DNA from: CAZVEE01 sp964625525 | Lineage (GTDB): Bacteria; Pseudomonadota; Alphaproteobacteria; JAJFIK01 | Assembly: GCA_964625525.1 (NCBI GenBank) | Contig: CAZVEE010000062.1 | Location: 1 to 20,523 of the forward strand | Direction of reading: 5' to 3' | DNA: 20,523 nucleotides | Shown: piece after piece, positions 1 to 8,444 of the stretch | Position numbering within the stretch: the stretch's first letter is position 1 | Layout: every line of letters starts with the position of its first letter | Translations under genes and position numbers: made by a program | The notes under the pieces: generated by a model | What the model was told of the DNA's origin: nothing | The model's input: only the letters and a program-made list of their open reading frames with translations | Databases searched by the model: none

Positions 1-16
1 TGGACGCGCGGCCCTT

Positions 17-118
17 TTTGATTGTGCAGCCGGTTTGATTGTGCAGCCGGTTTGAGTGTGCAGCCGGTTTGAGTGTGCAGCCGGTTTGAGTGTGCAGCCG
101 GTTTGAGTGTGCAGACTG
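17..118. repeat. 17-bp tandem repeat array, five copies plus one degenerate
   Basis: Five head-to-tail 17-bp units begin at 17, 34, 51, 68 and 85. The first two read tttgattgtgcagccgg and the next three tttgagtgtgcagccgg, one base different. A sixth unit from 102 decays in its last bases (gcagactgg). The period is not a multiple of three and no open frame uses it, so it is non-coding. It lies about 170 bases upstream of the T2SS operon. Identical adjacent copies suggest recent slippage-type expansion; a protein-binding or copy-number role is possible but not shown. Confidence 0.9.
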
Positions 119-285
119 GTGGTTGATCGACGGCCCACCGGGTTCCGGACTGATCGCGAAAGGCCCCTCAAACTGACACGGTCATAAGGGGTCTGAGATG
201 GGCAGAAGCCCGTCATTGACTTAGGATTGGTCCCGCGGATTGGCCCTGCTGCGGAGACCTCGAGTTACAGGCTGATCCTTAGGCC

Positions 286-1329
286 ATGGGCCATGGCCGC
301 GGAATGCGGCTGAGAACAAGGCGGATACGGCGTCACATGGTTACGGATTTCGGCACATCCCTCTTGCAGTCGGCGACGCGTCTTGTCGCGCGGGTGCCAG
401 CGGCCGGTGTCGCGGGTGTTGTAGAGACCGGCCTCGTTCTGGTGCTCGCCTTTCTCGCCGCTCAGGTGTTTTGGACATTCAGCGCGCCGGCGTCAGTGGG
501 GCCGGCGGGAGCGCCCGCGTCGACCGTGACCGCGTCGGTTGAGCAAACGCCGCGCATCGGGGTGCTGCGCTATGACCCGTTCCATCGGGACGCGGAACCG
601 GTCGCGGAAAAGGTGAAAGCGGACCTGACCCAAACGGCGCCCGAGACGGCTCTAGATTTGAAACTTTACGGAGTTCGGGCGCTGGCGGATGCGGAAGCGG
701 GCAGCGCGATCATCCGCACCCCGGACCACACCCAGGGAGCCTATGCGGTGGGGATGACCATCCTGGATGGGGTTGCCCTGGCCGGTGTGTTCCCGGACCG
801 GGTGGTGCTTTCACGCAATGGGGTGATGGAGAGCCTTTTTCTCGACGATGAGGCGCGCGCTGCGGCGGCGGCCGGTCGCTCCGCGGATAGCCCAGTCGAC
901 CCTGCGGCGCAGGCCAGGGCCGATGAACTCGTGGCGCGGCGCCGGGAGGCCTTTCTCGCCGCGTCGTCGCGGCCGCGTGTTGAAACGGCGGAACAGACCC
1001 GCGACGCCGAAGCCGTTATGGCCAGCGTTTCCGCGAATCTGGATGACGCACCGGCCCTGCTGCGCTCCCTTGGGCTTAAGCCCAGAGTGGTTCAAGGACG
1101 GATGGTTGGGATGTATCTTGAGCCGTCCGGGAATGATACACTGCTTCAACAGATGGGACTGCAGCGGGGGGATGTCCTGCTTGAGGTCAATAGCGTGAAG
1201 CTGACGGGGCCCGATCGGGTCATGGCAGTGCGCAATGTCCTTGAGACGGCAGACACTTTGTATCTCCTGATTGATCGTGACGGATCGGACGAAGAAGTTC
1301 GAGTGGACTTGGCGGGACTGAGGCCGTGA
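286..1329 (+). CDS. gspC: T2SS inner-membrane protein GspC with PDZ domain
   Basis: GspC links the inner-membrane platform to the secretin through its periplasmic homology region (HR). From ATG 286 (347 aa) an Arg-rich cytoplasmic N-terminus is followed by one membrane segment (about residues 45-66), an HR-like region (about 85-175, with RIGVLRYDPF), an Ala/Arg-rich linker, and a C-terminal PDZ-like domain (about 255-345, with LQRGDVLLEVNSVKL). TM-HR-PDZ is the standard GspC layout. It is the first gene of the operon and its stop overlaps the gspD start. The start is uncertain. ATG 286 and ATG 304 have poor ribosome sites. ATG 337 has an AAGGCGG upstream, though about 12 bases away, and would give 330 aa with a more usual short cytoplasmic tail. 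Confidence 0.88.
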   Translation: MGHGRGMRLRTRRIRRHMVTDFGTSLLQSATRLVARVPAAGVAGVVETGLVLVLAFLAAQVFWTFSAPASVGPAGAPASTVTASVEQTPRIGVLRYDPFHRDAEPVAEKVKADLTQTAPETALDLKLYGVRALADAEAGSAIIRTPDHTQGAYAVGMTILDGVALAGVFPDRVVLSRNGVMESLFLDDEARAAAAAGRSADSPVDPAAQARADELVARRREAFLAASSRPRVETAEQTRDAEAVMASVSANLDDAPALLRSLGLKPRVVQGRMVGMYLEPSGNDTLLQQMGLQRGDVLLEVNSVKLTGPDRVMAVRNVLETADTLYLLIDRDGSDEEVRVDLAGLRP

Positions 1330-3581
1330 TGACACGCGCTATGGCTCGTGACGGCGGGTCGGTTCGGGCAGATGACACTGGTCCGGGGGCCAATCATACT
1401 GGCGCAGGGGCCAATCATACTGGCGCAGGGGCCAATGATACTGGCCTCGAGGCTAGGGGCACCGTAAGTGGGGAACGCATGACGGGGATTGGCATGGGAC
1501 GTTCGGGACCGGCCCGCTCATCGCTGCCGGCACTGGCGCGGCGCCTGCGTTCGGCAGCAGCCTCAGCCTGTTTGGGTGTGGCTGTGGCCGTGAGCACCGT
1601 CGTCGCGGCCCCGGTCACTGGGGTGACCCCGGCCTATGCGACCGAACAGACACTTAATTACCGTGACGCCGATATCCGGGCGTTCATCGACGATGTGGCG
1701 ATGCTGACCAACAGCACTTTCATCGTGGACCCGCGCGTTAAAGGCCAAGTGACGGTGATATCCCGCACCGCCATGGAGCGGGACGACATTTTCGACGTGT
1801 TCCTGGCGACATTGCGGGTGAACGGCTTTGCCGTGACGTCCATGCCGAATGGCGCCTACAAGATCCTGCCCAGCACGGCGGCGGTCCAGGATGCGGCGCT
1901 CAGCCAGCATGCGGGTGAGAGCGATCGCTTTGTCACGGAAGTGTTCAAGCTGAACCATGTGGACGGCACGGCCGCCGTGGACATGTTGAAGCCGCTGGTG
2001 AATTCGGATGGCCGCGTGGTGTCGAACCGCGGCAGTGATTTCGTGGTGGTCGTGGACTACGCCTCCAATATGGCCCGCATCCGCCAGGTGATTCAGGACA
2101 TCGACCGCGACTTGTCGGTATTACGGGCGCTGCCGCTGGATAATACGCCGGCGGAGGAAATGAAGCGCATCATCGAGTCTCTGCATGGTGGGCGCGACGA
2201 TAATATGCGCAAAGCCGCTGTCACGGCTGTGGCGGTGCCTGGCACGAACACGCTGGTGCTGCGGGGAGACAATGCGGCGGTGACGCGCATGGCCGCTTTT
2301 GTCACGGAACTCGACAGCACCAATCGCGGGCGTGATCGCGGGGTTGAGGTCATGACCCTGCAGTATCACGAAGCGGAAGATCTGGTGCCGTTGCTGCAAA
2401 GTGTCAGCGCGTCGATCGTCAAGGCGGAAACGGCGGAAGGGCAGACCACCACCGCGGCGCCGGACGCGACAGTGCATATCGGGTTTCACAAGGAAACCAA
2501 CTCCCTGGTGGTCAATGCGGATGCGGATATGCGCCGGGAACTACGCGCCGTGATCCAGCAAATCGACCAGCCGCGCCGCCAAGTGCTCGTGGAAGCGATC
2601 ATTGTGGAAGTGTCGGACCAGGCCGCCAAGGAACTGGGCCTGCAATATGTGCTCTCCGGCGATGGTAGTGACAGCAAGGTGCCGTTCACCGCGACGAGCT
2701 TCTCCAACTCTGCTCCGAATATTCTCGCCGCCACCGGCGCGCTCATTGCGACCAATGAAGCGGATGGCGAGGACAGCGATGTGCTGACCCAGCTGCAGCA
2801 GGCGGCCGTCGACTCGCTTCTGGGCGCGTCCGGATTTTTGGGTGGGTTTGGCGGACAGTTCAGCGACGGCACGATTTTTGGCGTGATCCTGAATGCTCTG
2901 CAGTCGGATACGAACTCCAATGTGCTGGCGACGCCCTCGCTAATGACCCTCGACAATGAGGAGGCGTCGCTGATCGTGGGCCAGGAGATCCCCATCACTA
3001 CAGGCGAAGTGCTGGGGCAGAATTTCGAGAATCCGTTCCGGACCGTGGAGCGCCAGAATGTGGGGATCGAGCTGGAAGTGACGCCGCAGATCACCGATGG
3101 CGGACCCATCGGCCCCAATGGCGAGCGGCGCCCGGCGATCAAGATGGAAATTCGCCAGGAGGCCTCCAGTATTCTGGGTCCGGTGACCCAGTCATCGTCG
3201 GATCTGATCCTGAACAAGCGGGAACTGCAGACCAATGTGGTCGTCGAGAACGGTGAGGTGATCGTGCTTGGCGGCCTTATCGAGGACAATGAGCAGATCT
3301 CCGTGGAGGCGATCCCGCTTCTGGGCGATATACCGGTGATCGGGCGGTTGTTCCGCAGCGAGGCGAAGTCGCGCACCAAAACCAATCTGATGGTGTTCCT
3401 GCGCCCCACGATCGTCAGTGACCGGAGCGAGCGCGATGCGGCAACGGCACAGCGCTATGACTATATCCGGGTCCAGCAAGAAGTGTTTGGCGCCGGCAGT
3501 GAGACCACGCTCGATTATTTCACCACCAATGTGCTGAACGGCGAGATCCCCGGATCCGGGGCGGCTCCGTCCGGCCCGTAA
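1329..3581 (+). CDS. gspD: T2SS outer-membrane secretin GspD
   Basis: GspD forms the multimeric outer-membrane channel through which folded substrates leave. The mature part begins near TEQTLNYRDADIRAF with the N0 domain, then N1 (VTEVFKLNHVDGTAAVDML), N2 and N3, and the secretin core. Core motifs include VLATPSLMTLDNEEASLIVG, VENGEVIVLGGLI and PLLGDIPVIGRLFRS. ATG 1329 overlaps the gspC stop by one base (GTG 1326 is also possible) and gives 750 aa. The first 51 residues before the internal ATG 1479 are unusual, carrying three near-identical GANHTGA-type heptads before any signal peptide. ATG 1479 has gtgggga four bases upstream and would start directly at an Arg-rich n-region, then a hydrophobic stretch and a likely AYA cleavage site. 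It is therefore a serious alternative start. Confidence 0.95.
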   Translation: MTRAMARDGGSVRADDTGPGANHTGAGANHTGAGANDTGLEARGTVSGERMTGIGMGRSGPARSSLPALARRLRSAAASACLGVAVAVSTVVAAPVTGVTPAYATEQTLNYRDADIRAFIDDVAMLTNSTFIVDPRVKGQVTVISRTAMERDDIFDVFLATLRVNGFAVTSMPNGAYKILPSTAAVQDAALSQHAGESDRFVTEVFKLNHVDGTAAVDMLKPLVNSDGRVVSNRGSDFVVVVDYASNMARIRQVIQDIDRDLSVLRALPLDNTPAEEMKRIIESLHGGRDDNMRKAAVTAVAVPGTNTLVLRGDNAAVTRMAAFVTELDSTNRGRDRGVEVMTLQYHEAEDLVPLLQSVSASIVKAETAEGQTTTAAPDATVHIGFHKETNSLVVNADADMRRELRAVIQQIDQPRRQVLVEAIIVEVSDQAAKELGLQYVLSGDGSDSKVPFTATSFSNSAPNILAATGALIATNEADGEDSDVLTQLQQAAVDSLLGASGFLGGFGGQFSDGTIFGVILNALQSDTNSNVLATPSLMTLDNEEASLIVGQEIPITTGEVLGQNFENPFRTVERQNVGIELEVTPQITDGGPIGPNGERRPAIKMEIRQEASSILGPVTQSSSDLILNKRELQTNVVVENGEVIVLGGLIEDNEQISVEAIPLLGDIPVIGRLFRSEAKSRTKTNLMVFLRPTIVSDRSERDAATAQRYDYIRVQQEVFGAGSETTLDYFTTNVLNGEIPGSGAAPSGP
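1386..1445 (+). repeat. 21-bp in-frame tandem repeat at the 5' end of gspD
   Basis: Two identical 21-bp units (1386-1406 and 1407-1427, beginning ggggccaatcatactggc) are followed by a third partial copy (1428-1445) with one change, C to G. In the gspD frame each unit encodes GANHTGA; the last encodes GANDTG. The length is a multiple of three, so copy number can vary without a frameshift. It lies between the possible starts at 1329 and 1479, so it is either an extra N-terminal segment or part of a longer untranslated leader. Confidence 0.85.
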
Positions 3582-3613
3582 CGCGCCGGCGGCCGCGGCG
3601 ATCCGGGAGCGTC

Positions 3614-5113
3614 ATGCAGGGCAAATTCGATCCGGTCTTCAATTACAGCTTTGCCAAGGACCACGGGGTTGTGCTCGTGGAACGGGGCGAAAAGCCTATT
3701 GTGGGCCTGCGGGAAGGTGCGAAAACCACAGCGCTTCTGGAAGCGCGCCGGGTGCTTGGCAAAAGCTTCGCAGTGGAGCGGCTGACCAGTTCGGCCTTTG
3801 AAAAGCGTCTGTCGGAAAACTATGCGGTGGATGGCTTTGCGTCGGCCGAGATCGAAGATGATCTGGGCGGCGGCGATGACCTGTCGAGCCTGATCGAGGA
3901 TATGCCCAAGACGGCGGATCTTCTCGATACGGATGACGATGCGCCCATCATTCGCCTGATCAATGGGCTGATCGCAGAAGCGGTAAAGTTTCGCGCCTCC
4001 GACATCCATGTGGAGCCTTTCGAAACGCGTCTGTCCATCCGTTTGCGGATCGATGGGGTGTTGCAGGAAATCCTGTCGCTATCCTCCAAACTGTCGCCGC
4101 TGCTGGTGTCGCGTATCAAAGTGATGGCGCGCCTCGACATTGCGGAGAAACGGGTGCCGCAGGACGGGCGCATGTCGCTCTCCATCGGTGGCAAGACCTT
4201 GGACATTCGTGTCTCCACCCTGCCGGCGCGCCATGGCGAGCGGGTGGTGATGCGTCTTTTGGACAAGGATCAATCCCATTTCGATATTGCTCAGCTGGGC
4301 CTTGGTGAGCGCACGGGCGATAGTCTGCGCCAGGCACTGGCCGAACCCAACGGCATCATCTTGGTCACCGGACCCACGGGCTCGGGGAAAACGACCACGC
4401 TCTATGCCAGTCTCAGCCTCTTGAACGATCAGACCCGGAACATTCTCACTGTGGAAGATCCGGTGGAGTATGCGCTCGAAGGCGTCGGCCAGACCCAGGT
4501 GAACGCGAAAGTCGGGATGACGTTTGCGGCTGGCCTGCGCGCTATTCTGCGTCAGGATCCGGACGTCGTGATGGTGGGCGAGATTCGCGACGTGGAAACG
4601 GCGCAGATCGCCGTGCAGGCCTCGCTCACGGGCCACCTGGTGCTTTCCACGGTACACACGAATGATGCGGTCAGCGCCATCACGCGCTTGCGTGATATGG
4701 GGATTGAGCCGTTCCTGCTCGCCTCTACCGTCAAGGCCATCGTGGCACAGCGCCTGGTGCGCCGGCTGTGCAGCCATTGCAAGGCGCCGGCGGAGATCAC
4801 CGAGATCGAGCGGGCTCTGCTTGGCTTGGACGCGGATGCTCCGGCGACGATCTATCGTCCCAATGGATGCCCGGCCTGTAAACATACGGGCTATGACGGG
4901 CGGCTTGGTCTTTATGAGCTGGTGCGGGTGGATGACACGTTGCGGCGGCTGATCCATGACGATGCGCGCGAGGCGGATATGGCCGCCCATGCCTTCCGCG
5001 AGGCGGATACGCTGACCCAGGCGGGCCTGCGCCATGTGCTGGCTGGGGTGACTTCGCTGGAAGAAGTGATGCGCGTGTGCCGCCACGACGGAGACGCGCA
5101 TGGCGGCCTTTGA
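3614..5113 (+). CDS. gspE: T2SS assembly ATPase GspE
   Basis: GspE is the cytoplasmic hexameric ATPase that powers pseudopilus assembly. The protein is 499 aa, normal for the family. The N-terminal part (about 1-100) is the GspL-docking region. The PilB/GspE catalytic core carries Walker A GPTGSGKTTT (residues 253-262, Lys259), an Asp box and Walker B (DPDVVMVGEIRD), and a His box (TGHLVLSTVHTNDA). A tetracysteine zinc site is intact: C386/C389 (CSHC) and C419/C422 (CPAC), separated by 29 residues. ATG 3614 follows gspD by 32 bases, with GGGAG at 3605-3609 as ribosome site. The 3' end overlaps gspF by 14 bases. Confidence 0.97.
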   Translation: MQGKFDPVFNYSFAKDHGVVLVERGEKPIVGLREGAKTTALLEARRVLGKSFAVERLTSSAFEKRLSENYAVDGFASAEIEDDLGGGDDLSSLIEDMPKTADLLDTDDDAPIIRLINGLIAEAVKFRASDIHVEPFETRLSIRLRIDGVLQEILSLSSKLSPLLVSRIKVMARLDIAEKRVPQDGRMSLSIGGKTLDIRVSTLPARHGERVVMRLLDKDQSHFDIAQLGLGERTGDSLRQALAEPNGIILVTGPTGSGKTTTLYASLSLLNDQTRNILTVEDPVEYALEGVGQTQVNAKVGMTFAAGLRAILRQDPDVVMVGEIRDVETAQIAVQASLTGHLVLSTVHTNDAVSAITRLRDMGIEPFLLASTVKAIVAQRLVRRLCSHCKAPAEITEIERALLGLDADAPATIYRPNGCPACKHTGYDGRLGLYELVRVDDTLRRLIHDDAREADMAAHAFREADTLTQAGLRHVLAGVTSLEEVMRVCRHDGDAHGGL

Positions 5114-6341
5114 GTATGAGGCGCTCGACCCTACGGGCAAACGCGTCAAAGGGGTGATTTCAGCGGATAGTCCGCGCCTGGCGCGCCGGGACCTGCGCGC
5201 CAAGAAACTTGTCCCCCTGACCCTTGCCCAGGCCGCGCGCAGCCAGCGTGCGAGCGCGGATGCTAACGCCAAGTGGTGGGATCAGCTGCCGATCCTGCGC
5301 CCGTCCGTGGGGTCGCGGGATCTGTCGCTGGTGACCCGGCAGCTGGCAACCCTGGTGAATGCGTCGGCCCCGGTGGAAGAAGCGTTGCAAGCCATCGCTT
5401 TGCAAGCGGAGAAACCGGGCGTGCGCACCACGCTGTTATCCGTGCGCGCGGGCGTGACCGAAGGCTTGAAGCTGTCCCAGGCCATGGGCGCCCAGTCGCA
5501 TGTGTTTGACCCGCTCTATCGTTCCATGGTGGCGGCGGGGGAAAGCTCGGGCACGCTGGGCCCGGTGCTGGAGCGCTTGGCCGACCATCTGGAAAAGGGC
5601 CAGGCCATGCGCGCGAAAGTGACCGCAGCGCTGGTCTATCCGGCTTTTCTTGCCATCACGGCGCTCGGAATCGTCATTATGCTGATGACTTTCGTGGTGC
5701 CTAAAGTGGTGGACCAGTTCGACAGCATGGGCCGGGACCTGCCGCGGCTTACGGAAATTCTGATCGCGCTGTCTGATGGGGTGCGCGATTACGGGCTATA
5801 TGCGGCCATTGCGCTGGGGCTCGGGATCATTGCCTTTGTACGGGCTTTGCAGGCGCCGGGGTTTCGGCGCCGGGTGGACGGAGCGATGCTCCATCTTCCG
5901 ATCATCGGCCGGCTGATGCGCGAGTTACAGGCGGCGCGGCTGGCGCGCACGCTCGCCTCGCTCATTGCCAGTGGGACGCCAGTGCTGGAAGGGCTGACGG
6001 CGGCTCGCGGCACTGTGTCGAACACTGTGATGAAGGACGCCATCGGCGAGGTGGTGACGCAAGTGCGCGAGGGGACCTCGCTTTCTGCTGCGCTGCGCCG
6101 GGCCAAGGCGTTTCCCCCGCTCGTGGTCTATATGGCGGCCATGGGCGAGAAAAGCGGCCAGCTCGATACCATGCTTGTTAAGGCCGCCGATTATATGGAA
6201 GCGGAGTTCGAGGCCGTGACCGGCACGGTGCTCGGCCTGTTGGAACCGGCGATCATCATTCTCATGGGCGCGGTGGTGGGGACCATCATCATGGCGATCC
6301 TGCTGCCCATCTTGCAGTTCAATTCCGGCGCGCTGCTTTAG
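5100..6341 (+). CDS. gspF: T2SS inner-membrane platform protein GspF
   Basis: GspF is the polytopic platform protein that couples GspE to pseudopilus assembly. The 413-aa protein begins with AAFEYEALDPTGK, the usual GspF opening. It has two T2SF domains marked by the paired motifs GESSG (147-151) and GEKSG (349-353). Predicted membrane segments are about 178-200, 232-250 and 378-405, giving the family's three-pass topology. The start lies inside gspE (14-base overlap), consistent with translational coupling. Confidence 0.97.
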   Translation: MAAFEYEALDPTGKRVKGVISADSPRLARRDLRAKKLVPLTLAQAARSQRASADANAKWWDQLPILRPSVGSRDLSLVTRQLATLVNASAPVEEALQAIALQAEKPGVRTTLLSVRAGVTEGLKLSQAMGAQSHVFDPLYRSMVAAGESSGTLGPVLERLADHLEKGQAMRAKVTAALVYPAFLAITALGIVIMLMTFVVPKVVDQFDSMGRDLPRLTEILIALSDGVRDYGLYAAIALGLGIIAFVRALQAPGFRRRVDGAMLHLPIIGRLMRELQAARLARTLASLIASGTPVLEGLTAARGTVSNTVMKDAIGEVVTQVREGTSLSAALRRAKAFPPLVVYMAAMGEKSGQLDTMLVKAADYMEAEFEAVTGTVLGLLEPAIIILMGAVVGTIIMAILLPILQFNSGALL

Positions 6342-6373
6342 GCCCGCGCGCGGTGCATCATAGGGAGACTGGC

Positions 6374-6859
6374 ATGACCGATCATCCGAAAGCCTTGGTT
6401 AAGCGCAAACCGGCGCGCCGTCAGAGCGCGAAGCGGTCGGGCGAGGCCGGCTTCTCGCTGGTGGAACTGATGGTGGTGATTGTCATTCTGGGCCTGTTGA
6501 CCACGGTCGTGGTGCTCAATGTGCTACCGAACCAGGACCGGGCCATGGTGGAAAAGGCGCGCACGGACATTGCGACGCTGGAAAGCGCGGTCGAGATGTA
6601 TCGGCTCGACCTGATGACCTATCCGGAAACGGAGTATGGCCTTGAGTCGTTGATGACGGCGCCGGCGGGGCTCAACCGGCCGCAGCGTTACCGGGACGGG
6701 GGCTATATCAAGCGGCTGCCCGCGGATCCTTGGGGCAATCCGTATCAGTATGTGCGCGAGAGCGCCCACGGCAATACATTCGATATCTTCTCGCTGGGGG
6801 CGGACGGGCGCATCGGCGGGGAAGGGCTCGATGCGGATATCGGCAACTGGGAACAGTAA
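6374..6859 (+). CDS. gspG: T2SS major pseudopilin GspG
   Basis: GspG is the main subunit of the periplasmic pseudopilus. ATG 6374 is preferred because AGGGAG (6362-6367) sits six bases upstream; an in-frame GTG at 6353 would add only seven residues and has no such site. The 161-aa product has a 26-residue basic leader, a prepilin peptidase site G26|FSLVE with Glu at +5, and a hydrophobic helix. The globular domain contains YPETEYGLESL and LPADPWGNPYQY and ends with the calcium-site type tail LGADGRIGGEGLDADIGNW. Leader removal needs GspO, which is not in this window. Basic leaders of 26 residues are longer than usual for this family. Confidence 0.96.
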   Translation: MTDHPKALVKRKPARRQSAKRSGEAGFSLVELMVVIVILGLLTTVVVLNVLPNQDRAMVEKARTDIATLESAVEMYRLDLMTYPETEYGLESLMTAPAGLNRPQRYRDGGYIKRLPADPWGNPYQYVRESAHGNTFDIFSLGADGRIGGEGLDADIGNWEQ

Positions 6860-6866
6860 GCGCGCA

Positions 6867-7406
6867 ATGCGCCGCGGCGCCAGCGGGTTTTCCCTCGTCG
6901 AGCTGATGGTCGTCATGGTGCTGATCGGTCTGGTCTCGGTCGCGGTGGTGCTGACCTGGCCAGCCGATGATGATCCGCTGGTGAGTGATGCGGAACGGTT
7001 TGCCGGTGCGGTCGAACGGGCGGCCCAGGAAAGCATTTTGTCGGGCAAGATGCTGGGCGTACGCTTGGGGCCGGACGGCTACGGTTTCGTGCGCTTCGAC
7101 CAGGGGCTTTGGATCGATCTGCCGGCGAACCGCTCGTTCGGCCCGCGAGCATGGGATGAGGCGGTGCGGATGCAGATCATCGAGTCTGCGATACAGGCCG
7201 GCGGGCGCCGACCGGCCCGGGCCGCACCGCAGCGCACGGGGGGCGTGGGCGAGCGGGTGCAGGACCCGCGCCTGGTGCCTCCCGATATCTGGTTTGATCC
7301 TGTGGGCATGGCCACGCCGTTCCTCGTGGTGCTGGAACGGGACGGGCGGGAAGTAACGGTGAGCGGCGATGCGGCGGGAGATGTGGCGATCAATGAGGCG
7401 CCCTGA
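6867..7406 (+). CDS. gspH: T2SS minor pseudopilin GspH
   Basis: GspH is a minor pseudopilin placed near the pseudopilus tip. The start at ATG 6867, seven bases after the gspG stop, gives a 179-aa protein with a seven-residue leader (MRRGASG) and a classical cleavage site G|FSLVELMVVMVLIGL, Glu at +5. The frame is open further upstream, but that part lies inside gspG and is not plausible coding. The remainder (RFAGAVERAAQESILSGKMLGV, then a beta-rich C-terminus) fits the GspH/FimT-like fold. The 3' end overlaps gspI. Assignment as H rests on position between gspG and gspI plus the FimT-like helix. Confidence 0.9.
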   Translation: MRRGASGFSLVELMVVMVLIGLVSVAVVLTWPADDDPLVSDAERFAGAVERAAQESILSGKMLGVRLGPDGYGFVRFDQGLWIDLPANRSFGPRAWDEAVRMQIIESAIQAGGRRPARAAPQRTGGVGERVQDPRLVPPDIWFDPVGMATPFLVVLERDGREVTVSGDAAGDVAINEAP

Positions 7407-7809
7407 CCAGCGCCCGGACCTGCGCAATGGGGCCGCGTCCAAAGGCGGACGGACGGACGGCTTCACACTGGTCGAGGTGATGGTTGCCCTCGCTATTTTC
7501 TCCATCGCCGTGTTGGCCCATCTGCATTTGCAGGCCGAGAACGCCCGCACCATTGTGCGGCTGGAGGACATCGCTTTTGCGCAGATCGTGGCGGAAAACC
7601 GTCTGGCTGAATCGCTTGCCGCGAGCCTGCCGGTGGAGGTGGGCTCGAACCGGGGCGAGGTGACGCTCGCGGGACGCAACTGGGCCTGGGTCGAGCGGGT
7701 GGCCCCCACCCAAGACCCGAGCATGCTGACCCTGGAGGTTGAGGTCAGCGCGGACGGCGGCGAGAGCGTCATCGCTTCGGTCACCGGGTATCGCAGGGCG
7801 GGCCTGTGA
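7393..7809 (+). CDS. gspI: T2SS minor pseudopilin GspI
   Basis: GspI nucleates the minor pseudopilin tip complex with GspJ and GspK. From ATG 7393 the product is 138 aa with a 23-residue leader and the processing site G|FTLVEVMVALAIFSIAVLA, Glu at +5. The region after the helix (FAQIVAENRLAE) matches the GspI signature where an Ala-Glu-Asn stretch follows the helix. ATG 7369 is an alternative start adding eight residues, with GGTGAG four bases upstream; neither ribosome site is decisive. It overlaps gspH by 14 bases and gspJ by one. Confidence 0.92.
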   Translation: MRRPDQRPDLRNGAASKGGRTDGFTLVEVMVALAIFSIAVLAHLHLQAENARTIVRLEDIAFAQIVAENRLAESLAASLPVEVGSNRGEVTLAGRNWAWVERVAPTQDPSMLTLEVEVSADGGESVIASVTGYRRAGL

Positions 7810-8444
7810 TGATCCGCGCCTGCCTCAAACACACAACGCCTCGAGCCGCCGGCTTCACCCTGGTGGAGATGATGGTGGCGTTGTTTGTCTTCGCGCTGTT
7901 GGCGACGGCGGGCTCGGCGGTGTTGTTGTCGGGGCTTGATGCAAAGGAGACCTTCGCGGCGCGGGAGGCCTCGCTGGGGCGGCTTTATGTGGCCCGTGCC
8001 ATCATGAAGGCTGATTTCGGCCAAGCGGTGGACCGGGCCGTGCGCGATCCCGATAGCGGGCAGTCGCTGGGCGGGTTTACCGGTGGCTATGATCTCAATC
8101 AGGAGCGTCTGGTATCCTTGGTGCGCAGTGGCTGGACCAATCCATCGGCGGCGCTGCCACGGGCTGATATGCAATTCGTGCGCTACCGGCTTGAGGGCGA
8201 TGTGCTCATGCGTCGGGCCTATGCGCGGCTCGACGCCACCGGCGACACGCCGTATCAGGACCGCGCCTTGCTCGCAGGGGTGGAGGCGATCGAGATCCGG
8301 TACTTTGATGGCGCGCGCTGGTCGCCCCGCTGGCCGGTTTCGGCGCGGACCGGTCGGCTGCCCCGCGCTGTTTCAGTGGAGTTGGAGCTGGCGGAGACGG
8401 GTGCGGTGCGTCAGGTGTTCCTCGTGCCGGGAGGGGCGTCATGA
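7809..8444 (+). CDS. gspJ: T2SS minor pseudopilin GspJ
   Basis: GspJ is the largest of the H/I/J minor pseudopilins and part of the pseudopilus tip complex. ATG 7809 overlaps the gspI stop (TGATG arrangement); GTG 7806 directly before it is also possible. The 211-aa product has a 15-residue leader, then G|FTLVEMMVALFVFALLATA with Glu at +5. The periplasmic domain contains FVRYRLEGDVLMRRAYARLD and VEAIEIRYFDGARW, typical of GspJ, in which a single-transcript-long beta domain follows the helix. It overlaps gspK by four bases (ATGA). Confidence 0.94.
   Translation: MIRACLKHTTPRAAGFTLVEMMVALFVFALLATAGSAVLLSGLDAKETFAAREASLGRLYVARAIMKADFGQAVDRAVRDPDSGQSLGGFTGGYDLNQERLVSLVRSGWTNPSAALPRADMQFVRYRLEGDVLMRRAYARLDATGDTPYQDRALLAGVEAIEIRYFDGARWSPRWPVSARTGRLPRAVSVELELAETGAVRQVFLVPGGAS

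Noticed and set aside
216..244. TTGACT at 216-221 as a -35 for the gsp operon
   Set aside because: At 17-bp spacing the -10 position reads gattgg, a poor match; not reported as a promoter.
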